Source: Rhodococcus spongiicola (lineage in GTDB: Bacteria > Actinomycetota > Actinomycetes > Mycobacteriales > Mycobacteriaceae). From it: a DNA stretch of 64,000 bases. The position numbers and the translations under genes are program-made. The notes beneath the pieces were generated by a model. It was given only the letters and a program-made list of their open reading frames with translations, was not told where the DNA came from and made no database searches. How positions within the stretch are numbered: the first letter of the stretch is position 1; each line of letters starts with the position of its first letter. The DNA lies in NCBI RefSeq assembly GCF_004011835.1, contig NZ_RKLN01000004.1:194318-258317 (forward strand), read 5' to 3'. Below, in pieces: positions 18,958-28,383 of this stretch.

Positions 18958-19797
18958 ATGTCGGTGGACCACAAGGCCTCCCCGACCGCCGCGCCGAAGC
19001 CTCCTTCCCCGCAGCTCGAGTCGAGTGGGCGACGCAACCTCTTGTGGGCCCGGAACATCGTCGTCGTGCTGGCAGTGCTCGCCTTCCTGGGATGGAGTGC
19101 CAGTGACCTCGGCCTGAGCCCCCAACGGTTCATAGAGGGCATCCCGCGCCTGGTCGAGTTCCTCCTGCGGATGTTCCCACCCGACCTGACGGTCATCCCC
19201 GGTCTGTGGGACGCGATACTCACGACGGTGGCGGTGGCGCTCTGGGGCACCCTGCTGGCGATGTTCATCAGCTTCTTCCTGGCGCTCGGCGCGGCGAGGA
19301 ACCTGCTCGGTCACAACCCGCTGGTCTATGCCGTATCGCGGACGATCTTGAGTATCCAGCGCTCGCTGCCCGACTTGATCTGGGCGCTCATCTTCGTCGC
19401 GGCCGTGGGTCTCGGACCTTTCCCCGGCGTGCTCGCGCTGACCGTGTACTCGTGCGGCGAGCTGAGCAAGCTCTACGCCGAGGCAGTCGAGAACATCGAT
19501 CCGGGCCCGCGCGAGGCACTCGAGTCGACGGGCGCCGGGTTGTTCACGACCCTGCGCTGGTCCGTCATACCGCAGATCCTTCCCGAGGTGATCACCTACA
19601 GCCTCTACCGTCTCGAATCGAATGTGCGCCACGCATTCGTCCTCGGCATGGTCGGTGCCGGTGGGCTCGGCTTCGAGTTGTCGGTGTCGATGAGGCTGTT
19701 CCAGTATCACAAGGTCTCGGCGATCCTCATCATCATCATCGTCACGGTCGCGACGATCGACTTCATCTCGTCTCGCATCCGCGCACGGGTCATTTGA
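18958..19797 (+). CDS. phnE: Phosphonate ABC transporter permease (PhnE)
   Basis: The 279-residue protein starts at the ATG at 18958, one base after the phnC stop. It has the PhnE architecture: a first membrane helix after a polar N-terminus, WDAILTTVAVALWGTLLAMF, RSLPDLIWALIFVAAVG, and the EAA-type loop REALESTGAGLFTTLRWSVI. It should form a homodimeric channel for phosphonate entry. Confidence 0.92.
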   Translation: MSVDHKASPTAAPKPPSPQLESSGRRNLLWARNIVVVLAVLAFLGWSASDLGLSPQRFIEGIPRLVEFLLRMFPPDLTVIPGLWDAILTTVAVALWGTLLAMFISFFLALGAARNLLGHNPLVYAVSRTILSIQRSLPDLIWALIFVAAVGLGPFPGVLALTVYSCGELSKLYAEAVENIDPGPREALESTGAGLFTTLRWSVIPQILPEVITYSLYRLESNVRHAFVLGMVGAGGLGFELSVSMRLFQYHKVSAILIIIIVTVATIDFISSRIRARVI

Positions 19798-20732
19798 TGG
19801 CCCCCAAACTCAGCCTCCAGCGGCTCGAGACATTCGTCGCGGTCGTCGAGCACGGGGGGCTCTCCGCCGCCGCCCGAGCGCTCGGCATCGCGCAGTCGAC
19901 CGTGTCGAGCAATCTGCAACTACTCGAACGCGAACTGGGCGTGGTCCTCGTCGACCGATCCGGACGTGCCGCCCGGCCCACCGATGCGGGAAAAGCCCTC
20001 ATCGACCATGCCCGCAAGCTGCTCTCGCTCGCCGAAGAGGCAGCCGACCGGGTGACGCGACTGCGCAGTGCCCCCGTTTCGGGAGTGCTGGAGGTGGGCG
20101 GCACGGCCACAGTGACACAGCAGGTCCTGCCGCGACTGCTGACGTCGTTCGCGGGCAGGTACCCAGGTGTCGAGATCGATCTGCACGTCGACAACTCGGC
20201 CGGGGTGGTGCGGGCAGTCACCGATGGGCGACTGCCGCTCGCCGTCATCGCCGCCGAGACCGACAGGCCGTCGCTGGAAGCGACTCGAGTGGGCAGCGAA
20301 CCGCAGACCATGATCGTTGCCAGTGACCACCCACTCGCTGGATGTCAGGCCAGCCCTCACGAGCTGTGCGGCAGCCGCATTCTCCTCCGTGAGGAAGGGT
20401 CGGCGAGCCGCCGATATCAGGTTGCCCTGCTGGAGAAGTGGCGTATCCCGCGTGCCCACACCAGCACCATCGCGAGCAACGAGGCCATCATCGGCGCGGT
20501 CGCGCACGGCCTCGGCATCTCCTGTCTCCCCCGAAGTTGCGCCGCGGACGCACACGAGCTGGGTCGCATCTCCGAGATTCGCCTCGAGCCGGCCCCGCCC
20601 ACTCGCCCGATCAACCTGGTCCGGCTGTCAGAGCGGCCGCTGACCCTCATAGAAGAACTCTTCCTTGGGCACGTTCGAGATGGACACGTTCGAGAAAAGG
20701 AAGGCGTTCGAGAAAAGGAAGGTGTGGAATGA
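19797..20732 (+). CDS. LysR-family regulator of the phosphonoacetate operon
   Basis: The 311-residue protein has an N-terminal winged helix-turn-helix (FVAVVEHGGLSAAARALGIA, then QSTVSSNLQLLERELG) and a LysR effector domain. It starts at the ATG overlapping the phnE stop by one base (TGATG) and overlaps phnA by four. In other bacteria phosphonoacetate hydrolase genes are controlled by an adjacent LysR protein that senses the substrate; here the regulator lies inside the operon. The last residues are a repeat (VREKEGVREKEGVE) created by an 18-bp DNA duplication. Confidence 0.9.
   Translation: MAPKLSLQRLETFVAVVEHGGLSAAARALGIAQSTVSSNLQLLERELGVVLVDRSGRAARPTDAGKALIDHARKLLSLAEEAADRVTRLRSAPVSGVLEVGGTATVTQQVLPRLLTSFAGRYPGVEIDLHVDNSAGVVRAVTDGRLPLAVIAAETDRPSLEATRVGSEPQTMIVASDHPLAGCQASPHELCGSRILLREEGSASRRYQVALLEKWRIPRAHTSTIASNEAIIGAVAHGLGISCLPRSCAADAHELGRISEIRLEPAPPTRPINLVRLSERPLTLIEELFLGHVRDGHVREKEGVREKEGVE
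20688..20723 (+). repeat. 18-bp tandem duplication spanning the ribosome-binding region of phnA
   Basis: Two copies of the 18-bp unit GTTCGAGAAAAGGAAGGC stand at 20688-20705 and 20706-20723; the second ends in T instead of C. Each contains AAGGAAGG, so the region before the phnA start at 20729 holds two possible Shine-Dalgarno sequences. The duplication also lengthens the LysR C-terminus by six residues. Confidence 0.85.
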
Positions 20733-21958
20733 CCGTCGTCACCGCGAACAACCGCGCATATCGAGTGCCGGCTCATGCCGTCGTCGTGATCACCGTCGAC
20801 GGCGGCGACCCCAGCTATTTTTACGACGGACTCGAGCGGGGCATCATGCCCCGTCTGCAGCGGATGCTCGACGAGGGCGGTGTATTCAGCGTGGGGGCCT
20901 CCGAGGTCCCGAGCTTGACCAACCCCAACAACATCTCGATCGTCACCGGTGTGCCGCCCGCCATCCACGGGATTCCCGGCAACTACTGCCGGACCCCCGA
21001 GGACGGGCTCGTGCTCCTCAACGATGCCAAGTACCTGCGCGCACCCAGCATCCACGCGCGGTTCGAAGAGGCCGGCGTGCCGACCCTGATGGTGACGACC
21101 AAGGACAAGCTGCGCCAGCTGCTAGGTAACGGCGGCGTGCCCAGCGTCAGTGTCGAGCGGGCAGCCGGGGCGGGCATCCCCGAGTACGGCATCGAGTCGG
21201 TCGAGGAACTCGTCGGCGAGCCGGCACCCGGGGTCTACGACCCGCTGGCCAGCCACTACGCCATGCGTATCGGCCTGAGTGCGCTGCGTGCCGCCCCGCA
21301 GATCCGGCTGCTGTACGTGTCGCTGACCGACCGTGTCCAGCACGCTCACGCGCCCGGCGAGGACGTCTCCGACCTGTTCTTCACCGAGTTCGATGCGCTG
21401 CTCGGCGAGTACCTCGACGCCGGCTGCACGATGGCCGTCACCGCCGACCACGGCATGAACGCGAAGCACGACGAGAACGGCGAGCCGCGCGTCCACTACC
21501 TGAAGGACGTGCTCGAGGCCGCCGGCATCCCGGTCGAGGGGGTGGTGCTGCCGATCACCGATCCGTACGTGAAACACCATGGCGCCCTTGGCTCGTTCGC
21601 CTGGCTTCATTTGTCCGCCGAGCACCGCGAACCCGCTCGCCGGGTACTGAGTGCACTGCCCGGTGTGGAGGAGATCTGGGACCGTGAGCAGGCCGCGACC
21701 GTGTACGAACTGCCCCGCGACCGGATCGGCGACTTGGCGGTGACGGCCTCCGCCGACACCGCGCTCGGAAGTGCGGCTGCCGACCACGATCTGACCCAGC
21801 TGCACGGGCCCCTCCGGTCACACGGCGGCCGCCACGAGCAGCCGGTGCCGCTGATTCTCAGCGGCAGTGTGGACGGTCCGCTCGCCGACCCGTTCGAGGC
21901 CGGCATCCTGCGCAGCCGCGACATCCACGACCTCGTCCTGAACCACGTCGGCGCCTGA
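20729..21958 (+). CDS. phnA: Phosphonoacetate hydrolase (PhnA)
   Basis: The 409-residue protein belongs to the alkaline-phosphatase/nucleotide-pyrophosphatase superfamily. Metal and nucleophile positions are visible: VVVITVDGGDPSYF (Asp24), SLTNPNN (Thr64 as nucleophile), and TADHGMN with further Asp and His. PhnA enzymes of this fold cleave phosphonoacetate to acetate and phosphate. The upstream phnDCE genes make this a complete uptake and cleavage system for carbon and phosphorus. A related alkaline-phosphatase-fold esterase is possible, but the context favours PhnA. Confidence 0.88.
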   Translation: MTVVTANNRAYRVPAHAVVVITVDGGDPSYFYDGLERGIMPRLQRMLDEGGVFSVGASEVPSLTNPNNISIVTGVPPAIHGIPGNYCRTPEDGLVLLNDAKYLRAPSIHARFEEAGVPTLMVTTKDKLRQLLGNGGVPSVSVERAAGAGIPEYGIESVEELVGEPAPGVYDPLASHYAMRIGLSALRAAPQIRLLYVSLTDRVQHAHAPGEDVSDLFFTEFDALLGEYLDAGCTMAVTADHGMNAKHDENGEPRVHYLKDVLEAAGIPVEGVVLPITDPYVKHHGALGSFAWLHLSAEHREPARRVLSALPGVEEIWDREQAATVYELPRDRIGDLAVTASADTALGSAAADHDLTQLHGPLRSHGGRHEQPVPLILSGSVDGPLADPFEAGILRSRDIHDLVLNHVGA

Positions 21959-22009
21959 GCTCGCGGGCGTACAGCTCGAAGGCGGGATGTGACCGCGCCC
22001 CGGCGGGCG

Positions 22010-22606
22010 TCAACGTCCGTGCGGGATCGGCAGTGCCTCGATCGCACGGTCGACGACGTCGTCGACGGTGAAGACGGGATCCACGGTGCGGTCGATGGCG
22101 AGGCTCTCGACCATCGACCACCATGCGCGCAGCAGCAAACGGTTCGCGGGCGACGACTCGGCGCCGGTGGCGTCGAGGGTGCGCTCGACCATGGTGTTCT
22201 GCAGGTTCGTGCGGATCTCGCGGATCTGCGAATCGGCGCCGAAGCCGCCGTGGAAGAACGACTGGTAGTTCGCGCCGTGCCGGTCGATGAAGGAGACGAA
22301 CGCGCGGACAACGGCCCGCAGCGGCTCGCCGGATGCGTCGTCGGGGTCCGCTTTCGCAGCACGGAGCAGGCGCCGGCCCGCCGCGCCCACGACGGCAACG
22401 TAGTAGTCCTGCTTGGTCGGGAAGTACCGGAACAGCAATCCGCGGGATATCCCTGCCTTCTGGGCCACCCGGTCGATGGACAACGCGTGGATGGGCCGGG
22501 TCGCGAGCTCCTGCAGGCCGATCGCGACGAGTTGCCGCTTGCGCTCTTCCGCTGGTAGCCGGCGCCGGGTGGCGGCTGTTCCGGGTGGTGAGGTTTCGGT
22601 CGACAC
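22010..22606 (-). CDS. TetR-family transcriptional regulator
   Basis: The 198-residue repressor has an N-terminal helix-turn-helix (ALSIDRVAQKAGISRGLLFR, then YFPTKQDYYVAVV) and a helical ligand domain. No in-frame ATG matches the domain start, so I use the GTG at 22606 (VSTETSPPG). It is divergent from an acyl-CoA dehydrogenase gene across 94 bases that contain a palindrome. It probably represses that operon and senses an acyl-CoA or fatty acid. Confidence 0.87.
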   Translation of the reverse strand: MSTETSPPGTAATRRRLPAEERKRQLVAIGLQELATRPIHALSIDRVAQKAGISRGLLFRYFPTKQDYYVAVVGAAGRRLLRAAKADPDDASGEPLRAVVRAFVSFIDRHGANYQSFFHGGFGADSQIREIRTNLQNTMVERTLDATGAESSPANRLLLRAWWSMVESLAIDRTVDPVFTVDDVVDRAIEALPIPHGR

Positions 22607-22657
22607 GGGATGGCACCGTCCAGGATCTTGATTGCCGGGCAAGTCTACGTTTAGGTT

Positions 22658-22676
22658 AACTGAGCAATGCTTAGTT
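22658..22676. promoter_or_regulatory. Palindromic operator between the tetR and acyl-CoA dehydrogenase genes
   Basis: AACTGAGC (22658-22665), spacer AAT and GCTTAGTT (22669-22676) form an inverted repeat with one mismatch, midway in the divergent promoter region. Size and symmetry fit a TetR dimer. Confidence 0.65.
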
Positions 22677-22700
22677 AGTTGCGACGTCATGGAGGAAGGC

Positions 22701-23933
22701 ATGGATTTCGCCCAAAGCGCGCGGTCGAGGGAGTACCTCGACCGGTTACGTGCGTTCATTGCGACCGAGGTCGCCCCCGTCGAGGCGCGTCTGCACGCCG
22801 AGCGGGTGAAGCCGTTCGCGCAGCGTTCCGACGTCCCCGGCGCCGCGATGTGGCAAGTGCCCGAGGAGTTCCGGCAGCTCCAGTCCAAGGCTCGGGCGGA
22901 GGGACTGTGGAACCTCTTCCTGCCCGACGCCGAACTCGGTGCCGGCCTGAGCAACGTCGAGTACGCGCCGCTCGCCGAGGAGATGGGTCGCTCCCCGCTC
23001 GCGCCCGTGGTCTTCAACTGCAACGCCCCCGATACCGGCAACATGGAGGTGCTCTACCACTACGGCAGCACCGAGCAAAAGGAGCGTTGGCTGCGCCCGC
23101 TGCTCGACGGCGAGATCCGCTCCGCGTTCTGCATGACCGAGCCCGACGTCGCGTCGTCCGACGCCACCAACATGGCGGCGACCGCAGTCGTCGAGGGTAA
23201 CGAGGTGGTGCTGAACGGCCGAAAGTGGTGGAGCACCGGCGTCGGCAGCCCGGACTGCAAGGTCCTCATCTTCATGGGCCTCACCGATCCGGAAGCACAC
23301 AAGTACCAGAGACATTCGATGGTTCTCGTGCCGATGGACACACCCGGTGTCAAGGTCGAGCGAATGCTCTCGACAATGGGCTTCTACGACGAGCCCTTTG
23401 GCCACGGCGAGGTGTCGTTCACGAACGTGCGGTTACCTCTCGACGCGATCATCGCCGGTCCCGGACGGGGATTCGAGATCGCCCAGGGCCGACTCGGTCC
23501 CGGCCGCGTGCACCACTGCATGCGTTTGGTCGGTCTCGCCGAGTCCGCGCTCGAACTCGCGATCCGCCGCGGCACCGAGCGCGTCGCGTTCGGCAAGCCG
23601 CTGATCAACCTCGGCGGCAATCGCGAACGCATCGCCGACGCCCGCATCGCGATCAACCAGTTGCGGTTGCTGGTGCTCAACACCGCCTGGCTGCTCGACA
23701 CGCAGGGCATCGCCGGGGCGCGCTCGGCGGTATCGGAGATCAAGGTCGCCGCACCTCGGGTGGCGCAGCAGGTGATCGACTTCGCGATGCAGATCCACGG
23801 TGGCGGTGGCCTCTCCGACGACTTCCCGCTCGCCGGCGCGTGGACGTCGGCGCGGGCGATACGGCTCGCGGACGGCCCCGATGAGGTGCACCAGGGGCTG
23901 GTGGCTCGCTTCGAGTTGGGCAAGTACCAGTGA
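22701..23933 (+). CDS. Acyl-CoA dehydrogenase family protein
   Basis: The 410-residue product has the full fold: helical N-domain, beta-domain with the flavin segment CMTEPDVASSDATNMA, and C-domain ending in AWTSARAIRLADGPDEVHQG, a typical end of this family. It should oxidise an acyl-CoA with FAD. I chose the ATG at 22701 after GAGGAAGG; an ATG at 22689 is also in frame. It forms an operon with a phosphotransferase-fold gene and an SDR, a trio also found in mycobacteria. The acyl substrate is unknown. Confidence 0.88.
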   Translation: MDFAQSARSREYLDRLRAFIATEVAPVEARLHAERVKPFAQRSDVPGAAMWQVPEEFRQLQSKARAEGLWNLFLPDAELGAGLSNVEYAPLAEEMGRSPLAPVVFNCNAPDTGNMEVLYHYGSTEQKERWLRPLLDGEIRSAFCMTEPDVASSDATNMAATAVVEGNEVVLNGRKWWSTGVGSPDCKVLIFMGLTDPEAHKYQRHSMVLVPMDTPGVKVERMLSTMGFYDEPFGHGEVSFTNVRLPLDAIIAGPGRGFEIAQGRLGPGRVHHCMRLVGLAESALELAIRRGTERVAFGKPLINLGGNRERIADARIAINQLRLLVLNTAWLLDTQGIAGARSAVSEIKVAAPRVAQQVIDFAMQIHGGGGLSDDFPLAGAWTSARAIRLADGPDEVHQGLVARFELGKYQ

Positions 23934-25015
23934 CTTCGAACATGCCGGACAATGCCCGTACCGTCCGCGACGAGGACGCCTTCGATGTCGAGGCAGTAGC
24001 GAACTGGCTGCGCGAGAACGGGTCTGGCGACCTGACCGCAACCCCCGAGGTCCGCCAGTTCGCCGGGGGTGCATCGAACCTGACCTACCTGTTGCGCTAT
24101 CCCGATCGCGACCTCGTGCTGCGCCGACCGCCGGCCGGAGCCAAGCCGTCGTCCGGGCACGACATGGTCCGCGAGTACCGGATCCAGTCGCTGCTCGGAC
24201 CGGTGTACCCGCACGTGCCGAAGATGGTGGGACTGTGCACCGATCCGTCGGTGCTGGGCAGTGACTTCTACGTCATGGAACGTGTCGAGGGCACCATTCT
24301 GCGCTCTGCTCCCCCGGCCGAACTCGGCCTCACCCCCGAGAACACGCGGGAACTGTGCCTGCGGGTGGTCGACCTGCTCATCGAACTGCACGGTGTCGAC
24401 CCGGCATCATCCGGACTCGACGAGTTCGGCCGTGGCACAGGCTATGTCGCCCGACAGGTGTCGGGGTGGACGAAGCGCTATGCCGCCGCCCGGACCGACA
24501 ACGTCCCCGACTTCGCGCGGGTGACGGCCTGGCTCGCCGACAATCAGCCGGCCGATGTCGCGTCCGCGGTGATTCACGGCGACTTCCGGCTCGACAATGT
24601 CGTCCTCGGTGACGACCTGCAGCCGCGTGCGGTCCTGGACTGGGAGCTGGCGACGATCGGTGACCCGCTCATGGATCTGGGGTCGAGCCTGGCCTACTGG
24701 GTGGAGGCCGACGATCACCCGATGATGCAGGCCACCAAGCGACAGCCCACGGACCTGCCGGGAATGCTCACCCGCCGCGAGATCGTCGAGTACTACGGTC
24801 AACGCACGGGACTGCCGATCGACAACTGGCGCTTCTACGAAGTGTTCGGGCTGTTCCGGCTCGCGGTGATCGCGCAGCAGATCTACTACCGGTTCCACCA
24901 TGGCCAGACCACCAACCCGGCCTTCGAACACTTCTGGGTCGCCGTGGGATACCTGGACACCCGCTGCAACCAGCTGATCGACGGCCTCGACACCAACACG
25001 GAGGGTGACGCGTGA
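23930..25015 (+). CDS. Phosphotransferase-family (aminoglycoside-phosphotransferase fold) protein
   Basis: The 361-residue protein has the kinase-like pattern: VRQFAGGASNLTYLLRYPDR, LVLRRPPAG, then VIHGDFRLDNVVLGDDLQPR with catalytic Asp and Asn, and AVLDWELATIGDPLMDLGS with the metal-binding Asp. In mycobacteria and animals such proteins accompany or are fused to acyl-CoA dehydrogenases (FadE36, ACAD10/11), where they act on 4-hydroxy acids or their CoA esters. It starts with GTG overlapping the upstream stop. Resistance to aminoglycosides is unlikely. Confidence 0.87.
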   Translation: MTSNMPDNARTVRDEDAFDVEAVANWLRENGSGDLTATPEVRQFAGGASNLTYLLRYPDRDLVLRRPPAGAKPSSGHDMVREYRIQSLLGPVYPHVPKMVGLCTDPSVLGSDFYVMERVEGTILRSAPPAELGLTPENTRELCLRVVDLLIELHGVDPASSGLDEFGRGTGYVARQVSGWTKRYAAARTDNVPDFARVTAWLADNQPADVASAVIHGDFRLDNVVLGDDLQPRAVLDWELATIGDPLMDLGSSLAYWVEADDHPMMQATKRQPTDLPGMLTRREIVEYYGQRTGLPIDNWRFYEVFGLFRLAVIAQQIYYRFHHGQTTNPAFEHFWVAVGYLDTRCNQLIDGLDTNTEGDA

Positions 25016-25773
25016 GCAAGCGCACGACCCGCAAGAACATTCTCATCACGGGCGCCAGCTCGGGACTCGGACGCGGCATGGCACGCGAATTCGCCTCACG
25101 CGGAAGAAATCTCGCGCTGGCGGCCAGGCGCACCGAGCGGCTCGAGGAACTGCGTGACGAACTGCTGGCCGCGTACCCGCAGATCAAGGTCGCGATCCGC
25201 AAGCTCGACGTCGACGTGCACGACGAGGTCTTTCGCGCGTTCACCGAACTCGACGAGGAACTCGGTGGCCTGGACCGGGTGATCGTCAACGCGGGTCTCG
25301 GCAAGGGGCAGCCGTTGGGCACCGGCTACTTTCACGCCAACGTGCAGACGGCGCGCACCAACTTCCTGGGGGCACTCGCCCAGAGCGAGGCGGCGCTCGA
25401 GCTGTTCCGACCCCGGAACGCCGGCCATGTCGTGTTGATCTCGTCGATGAGTGCGATGCGCGGCATGCCCCGGAATCTCACGACCTATGCGGCGTCCAAG
25501 GCCGGAGTCGGGGCGCTCGGCGAAGGTATGCGTGCAGACCTGGCGAACACTGATATCCGCGTCAGCACTATCTTCCCCGGCTTCATCCGCTCGGAGATCA
25601 ACGAGAAGGTCAAGAACGTGCCGTTCATCGTCGACACCGAAACCGGTTGCCGTGCACTGACTGCGGCCATCGAGAAGGAGCCGAACAAGGCTCATGTCCC
25701 CGCGTGGCCGTGGGCGCCGCTGTCCGTGGCGATGAAGGTACTGCCCTTGTCCGTGGTGGCGAAGATGACCTAG
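25012..25773 (+). CDS. Short-chain dehydrogenase/reductase
   Basis: The 253-residue SDR has the cofactor motif TGASSGLGRG near the N-terminus, NAG in VIVNAGLG, and catalytic Ser and YAASK. Basic residues after the second strand (AARRTERL) suggest NADP(H). It overlaps the phosphotransferase gene by four bases and ends the operon. It probably oxidises or reduces a lipid-derived alcohol or ketone made by its neighbours. Confidence 0.87.
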   Translation: MSKRTTRKNILITGASSGLGRGMAREFASRGRNLALAARRTERLEELRDELLAAYPQIKVAIRKLDVDVHDEVFRAFTELDEELGGLDRVIVNAGLGKGQPLGTGYFHANVQTARTNFLGALAQSEAALELFRPRNAGHVVLISSMSAMRGMPRNLTTYAASKAGVGALGEGMRADLANTDIRVSTIFPGFIRSEINEKVKNVPFIVDTETGCRALTAAIEKEPNKAHVPAWPWAPLSVAMKVLPLSVVAKMT

Positions 25774-25814
25774 CGCATCTCCTACGGGGGCATCTCCTTG
25801 CCCGAGAACACCTG

Positions 25815-25860
25815 TGGCGGTGAGCGAGTCCGAAGACTCGCCCACCGCCACTTGTGTTTT
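25815..25860 (+). terminator. Terminator after the acyl-CoA dehydrogenase operon
   Basis: Nested stems TGGCGGTG/CACCGCCA (25815-25822 with 25843-25850) and CGAGTC/GACTCG (25825-25830 with 25835-25840) around CGAA, followed by GTGTTTT. It separates this operon from the converging ino1 gene and may serve both strands. Confidence 0.75.
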
Positions 25861-25911
25861 GCGAGCTACAGCGTCACGCCGAGGCTCACGCCTACAGTGC
25901 CACCGCGAGGC

Positions 25912-27006
25912 TCACGCCTCGATGATGAAGGCCTCGAGCTCCGAGCGAGCCTTGTCGTCGGCCATCTGAACCGGCGGAGACTTCATCAGGTACGCGGAGG
26001 CCGGCAAGATCGGGCCGCCCAGGCCGCGGTCCTTGGCGATCTTCGCGGCGCGGATGGCGTCGATGATGATGCCGGCCGAGTTCGGGGAGTCCCAGACCTC
26101 GAGCTTGTACTCCAGGTTCAGTGGGGCGTCACCGAAGGCCCGGCCTTCGAGGCGGACGTATGCCCACTTGCGGTCGTCGAGCCACTCGACGTAGTCCGAC
26201 GGGCCGATGTGGACGTTGCGGTCGTAGACCTTGCCGGAGAGCGGTCCGTCGAGGTTCGAGGTCACGGCCTGCGTCTTCGACACCTTCTTGGATTCCAAGC
26301 GCTCACGCTCGAGCATGTTCTTGAAGTCCATGTTGCCGCCCACATTGAGCTGGTAGGTGCGGTCGAGCACGACGCCGCGATCCTCGAACAGCTTCGCCAT
26401 CACGCGGTGGGTGATGGTGGCGCCGACCTGGCTCTTGATGTCGTCGCCGACGATCGGGACACCGGCAGCTGTGAACTTCTCGGCCCACTCCGGGTCCGAG
26501 GCGATGAAGACCGGCAGTGCATTGACGAACGCGACACCGGCGTCGATTGCGCACTGCGCGTAGAACTTGTCGGCCTCCTCCGAACCCACCGGCAGGTAGG
26601 ACACGAGGACGTCGACCTTGGCGTCCTTGAGGGACTTGACGACATCGACAGGCTCGGCGTCGGAGACCTCGATGGTCTCCTTGTAGTACTTGCCGATGCC
26701 ATCGAGCGTCGGACCGCGCTGGACCGGGACGTCCAGCGGCGGGACGTCCGTGATCTTCATGGTGTTGTTCTCGCTGGCGAGGATCGCCTCGGAGAGGTCG
26801 AACCCGACCTTCTTTGCATCGACGTCGAAGGCGGCGACGAACTGCACGTCACGGACGTGGTACTGGCCGAACTTGACGTGCATCAGGCCGGGGACGGTGG
26901 AGTTCTCGTCAGCGTCCTTGTAGTACTGCACGCCCTGGACCAGTGACGAGGCACAGTTGCCCACGCCCACAATGGCTACGCGCACCGCGGTGCTGTTGTC
27001 ACCCAT
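25912..27006 (-). CDS. ino1: Inositol-1-phosphate (inositol-3-phosphate) synthase
   Basis: The 364-residue enzyme converts glucose 6-phosphate to inositol phosphate with NAD, the first step toward phosphatidylinositol, lipoarabinomannan and mycothiol in this group. Motifs include the Rossmann start [40 protein letters not shown], and the catalytic core [17 protein letters not shown]. The length is as in mycobacterial Ino1. The start overlaps the PadR stop by eight bases, the same pairing as Rv0047c-Rv0046c, so the two are co-transcribed. Confidence 0.95.
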   Translation of the reverse strand: MGDNSTAVRVAIVGVGNCASSLVQGVQYYKDADENSTVPGLMHVKFGQYHVRDVQFVAAFDVDAKKVGFDLSEAILASENNTMKITDVPPLDVPVQRGPTLDGIGKYYKETIEVSDAEPVDVVKSLKDAKVDVLVSYLPVGSEEADKFYAQCAIDAGVAFVNALPVFIASDPEWAEKFTAAGVPIVGDDIKSQVGATITHRVMAKLFEDRGVVLDRTYQLNVGGNMDFKNMLERERLESKKVSKTQAVTSNLDGPLSGKVYDRNVHIGPSDYVEWLDDRKWAYVRLEGRAFGDAPLNLEYKLEVWDSPNSAGIIIDAIRAAKIAKDRGLGGPILPASAYLMKSPPVQMADDKARSELEAFIIEA

Positions 27007-27562
27007 GGTCGGGTTCTCCTTCTTTTTTCTCGGGTGCTGCTGTTGATGATTGTTCTGCGGCGATGAGCTCGTTCAGCCACCGCACCTCGCGCTCGCTCGA
27101 CTCGAGGCCGAGCTGGTGGAGCTGGCGGGTGTAGCGGTCGAACGATCCGGTAGCCCGCCCGACGGCGGCGCGGAGGCCTTCGCGGCGCTCCTCGACCTGG
27201 CGTCGCCTGCCTTCGAGAATTCGCATCCGCGCCTCGGCGGGGGTGCGGCTGAAGAAGGCGAGATGCACGCCGAATCCGTCATCCGTGTAGTTCTGAGGTC
27301 CCGTGTCCGCCACCAGCTCGGAGAATCGCTTCTTGCCGGCGGGTGTCAGCTCGTACACGCGACGTGCCCGGCGCCTGACGGTGCCGTCCTCGCTCGCGCC
27401 CTCGACGATCAGTCCATCGGCTTGCATGCGACGCAGCGTCGGATACAGCGAGCCGTAGGAGAAGGCGCGGAACGCCCCGAGCAGACCGGTCAGCCGCTTG
27501 CGCAGCTCGTAACCGTGCATGGGTGACTCGAGGAGCAGCCCGAGTATCGCCAGCTCGAGCAT
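26999..27562 (-). CDS. PadR-family transcriptional regulator
   Basis: The 187-residue protein has the PadR winged helix at its start ([20 protein letters not shown], then [19 protein letters not shown]) and a helical C-terminal dimerisation part with the [12 protein letters not shown] segment. It directly precedes ino1 and a perfect palindrome lies upstream of its start, so it is likely to control itself and ino1. The ligand is unknown. Confidence 0.92.
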   Translation of the reverse strand: MLELAILGLLLESPMHGYELRKRLTGLLGAFRAFSYGSLYPTLRRMQADGLIVEGASEDGTVRRRARRVYELTPAGKKRFSELVADTGPQNYTDDGFGVHLAFFSRTPAEARMRILEGRRRQVEERREGLRAAVGRATGSFDRYTRQLHQLGLESSEREVRWLNELIAAEQSSTAAPEKKEGEPDHG

Positions 27563-27613
27563 GCATACACCCCCTGAGTGTCCCGAACATAACTGATAGA
27601 TGCGACTGCCAAC

Positions 27614-27630
27614 TATATCGCACCGATATA
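27614..27630. promoter_or_regulatory. Perfect palindrome upstream of padR-ino1
   Basis: TATATCG (27614-27620), spacer CAC, CGATATA (27624-27630): a perfect 7-bp inverted repeat, AT-rich in a GC-rich setting, 52 bases before the PadR start. It is a likely PadR operator overlapping the promoter. The rest of the 27563-27875 gap shows nothing else recognisable. Confidence 0.65.
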
Positions 27631-27875
27631 TACGTAGACAGGGTCGGGTCGAGAAGCCGGGCGAGACCTCGTGGACCGGCGTGGAGGACCCCGAGGACGG
27701 AGCCGCCGAAGCCGGCTGTCGTCAGTAGGAAGAGCCCGGGTCTTCGAGCAGGGGGTTGGGCGCTCGCCTGCATCCGATCCATGCCGGTTGCTGCCCGCTC
27801 GACAGGGTGTCGTCTCCCACACGCGGCCCCTCCCGGCCCGCCCGATCGGCGTCGAACGCACGTACTCTGGTGTCC

Positions 27876-28304
27876 GTGCGGATACAGCGGCAGGTCGTGG
27901 ACTACGCGCTGCAGCGACGGTCTCTGCTCGCCGAGGTCTACTCGGGGCGGACCGGCGTAAGCGAGGTGTGCGATGCGAGCCCCTACCTGCTACGCGCGGC
28001 CAAGTTCCACGGCCGCAGCAGTTCGGTGGTGTGCCCGATTTGCCGCAAGGAAGAACTGACGCTCGTGTCCTGGGTGTTCGGCGAGAAGCTGGGTTCGGTC
28101 TCGGGCTCGGCGCGAACACCCGAGGAACTGGTTCGTCTGGCTGCGACCGAGGAGGAGTTCTCGGTTCACGTCGTCGAGGTGTGCCGCACATGCAGCTGGA
28201 ACCATCTGGTCCAGTCCTACGTTCTCGGTGCGGTGCCGGTGCCCAGGCAATCGAGGAGGTCCTCTTCGAGCCGTTCGCCACGTCGCCGCACTGCGATCGA
28301 GTAG
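27876..28304 (+). CDS. DUF5318 family protein
   Basis: The 142-residue protein has two CxxC pairs (VVCPICRKEE and EVCRTCSWNH) spaced as in a zinc ribbon. The N-terminus (RIQRQVVDYALQRRSLLAEV) is conserved in actinobacteria. The GTG at 27876 is the start that matches the conserved region. It precedes ponA as in M. tuberculosis (Rv0049-Rv0050). Its role is unknown; zinc binding is inferred. Confidence 0.85.
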   Translation: MRIQRQVVDYALQRRSLLAEVYSGRTGVSEVCDASPYLLRAAKFHGRSSSVVCPICRKEELTLVSWVFGEKLGSVSGSARTPEELVRLAATEEEFSVHVVEVCRTCSWNHLVQSYVLGAVPVPRQSRRSSSSRSPRRRTAIE

Positions 28305-28383
28305 TTAGGACGCCGTCAGCTGTGCCCACCGCCCGACGCAACCGAGGACTGCCCACAGTCGCCTGACTACTGGAGATTCGTAC

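Noticed and set aside
23930-25015. Aminoglycoside resistance gene
   Set aside because: The fold is that of aminoglycoside phosphotransferases, but the operon with an acyl-CoA dehydrogenase and SDR matches the lipid-associated FadE36/ACAD10-type proteins.
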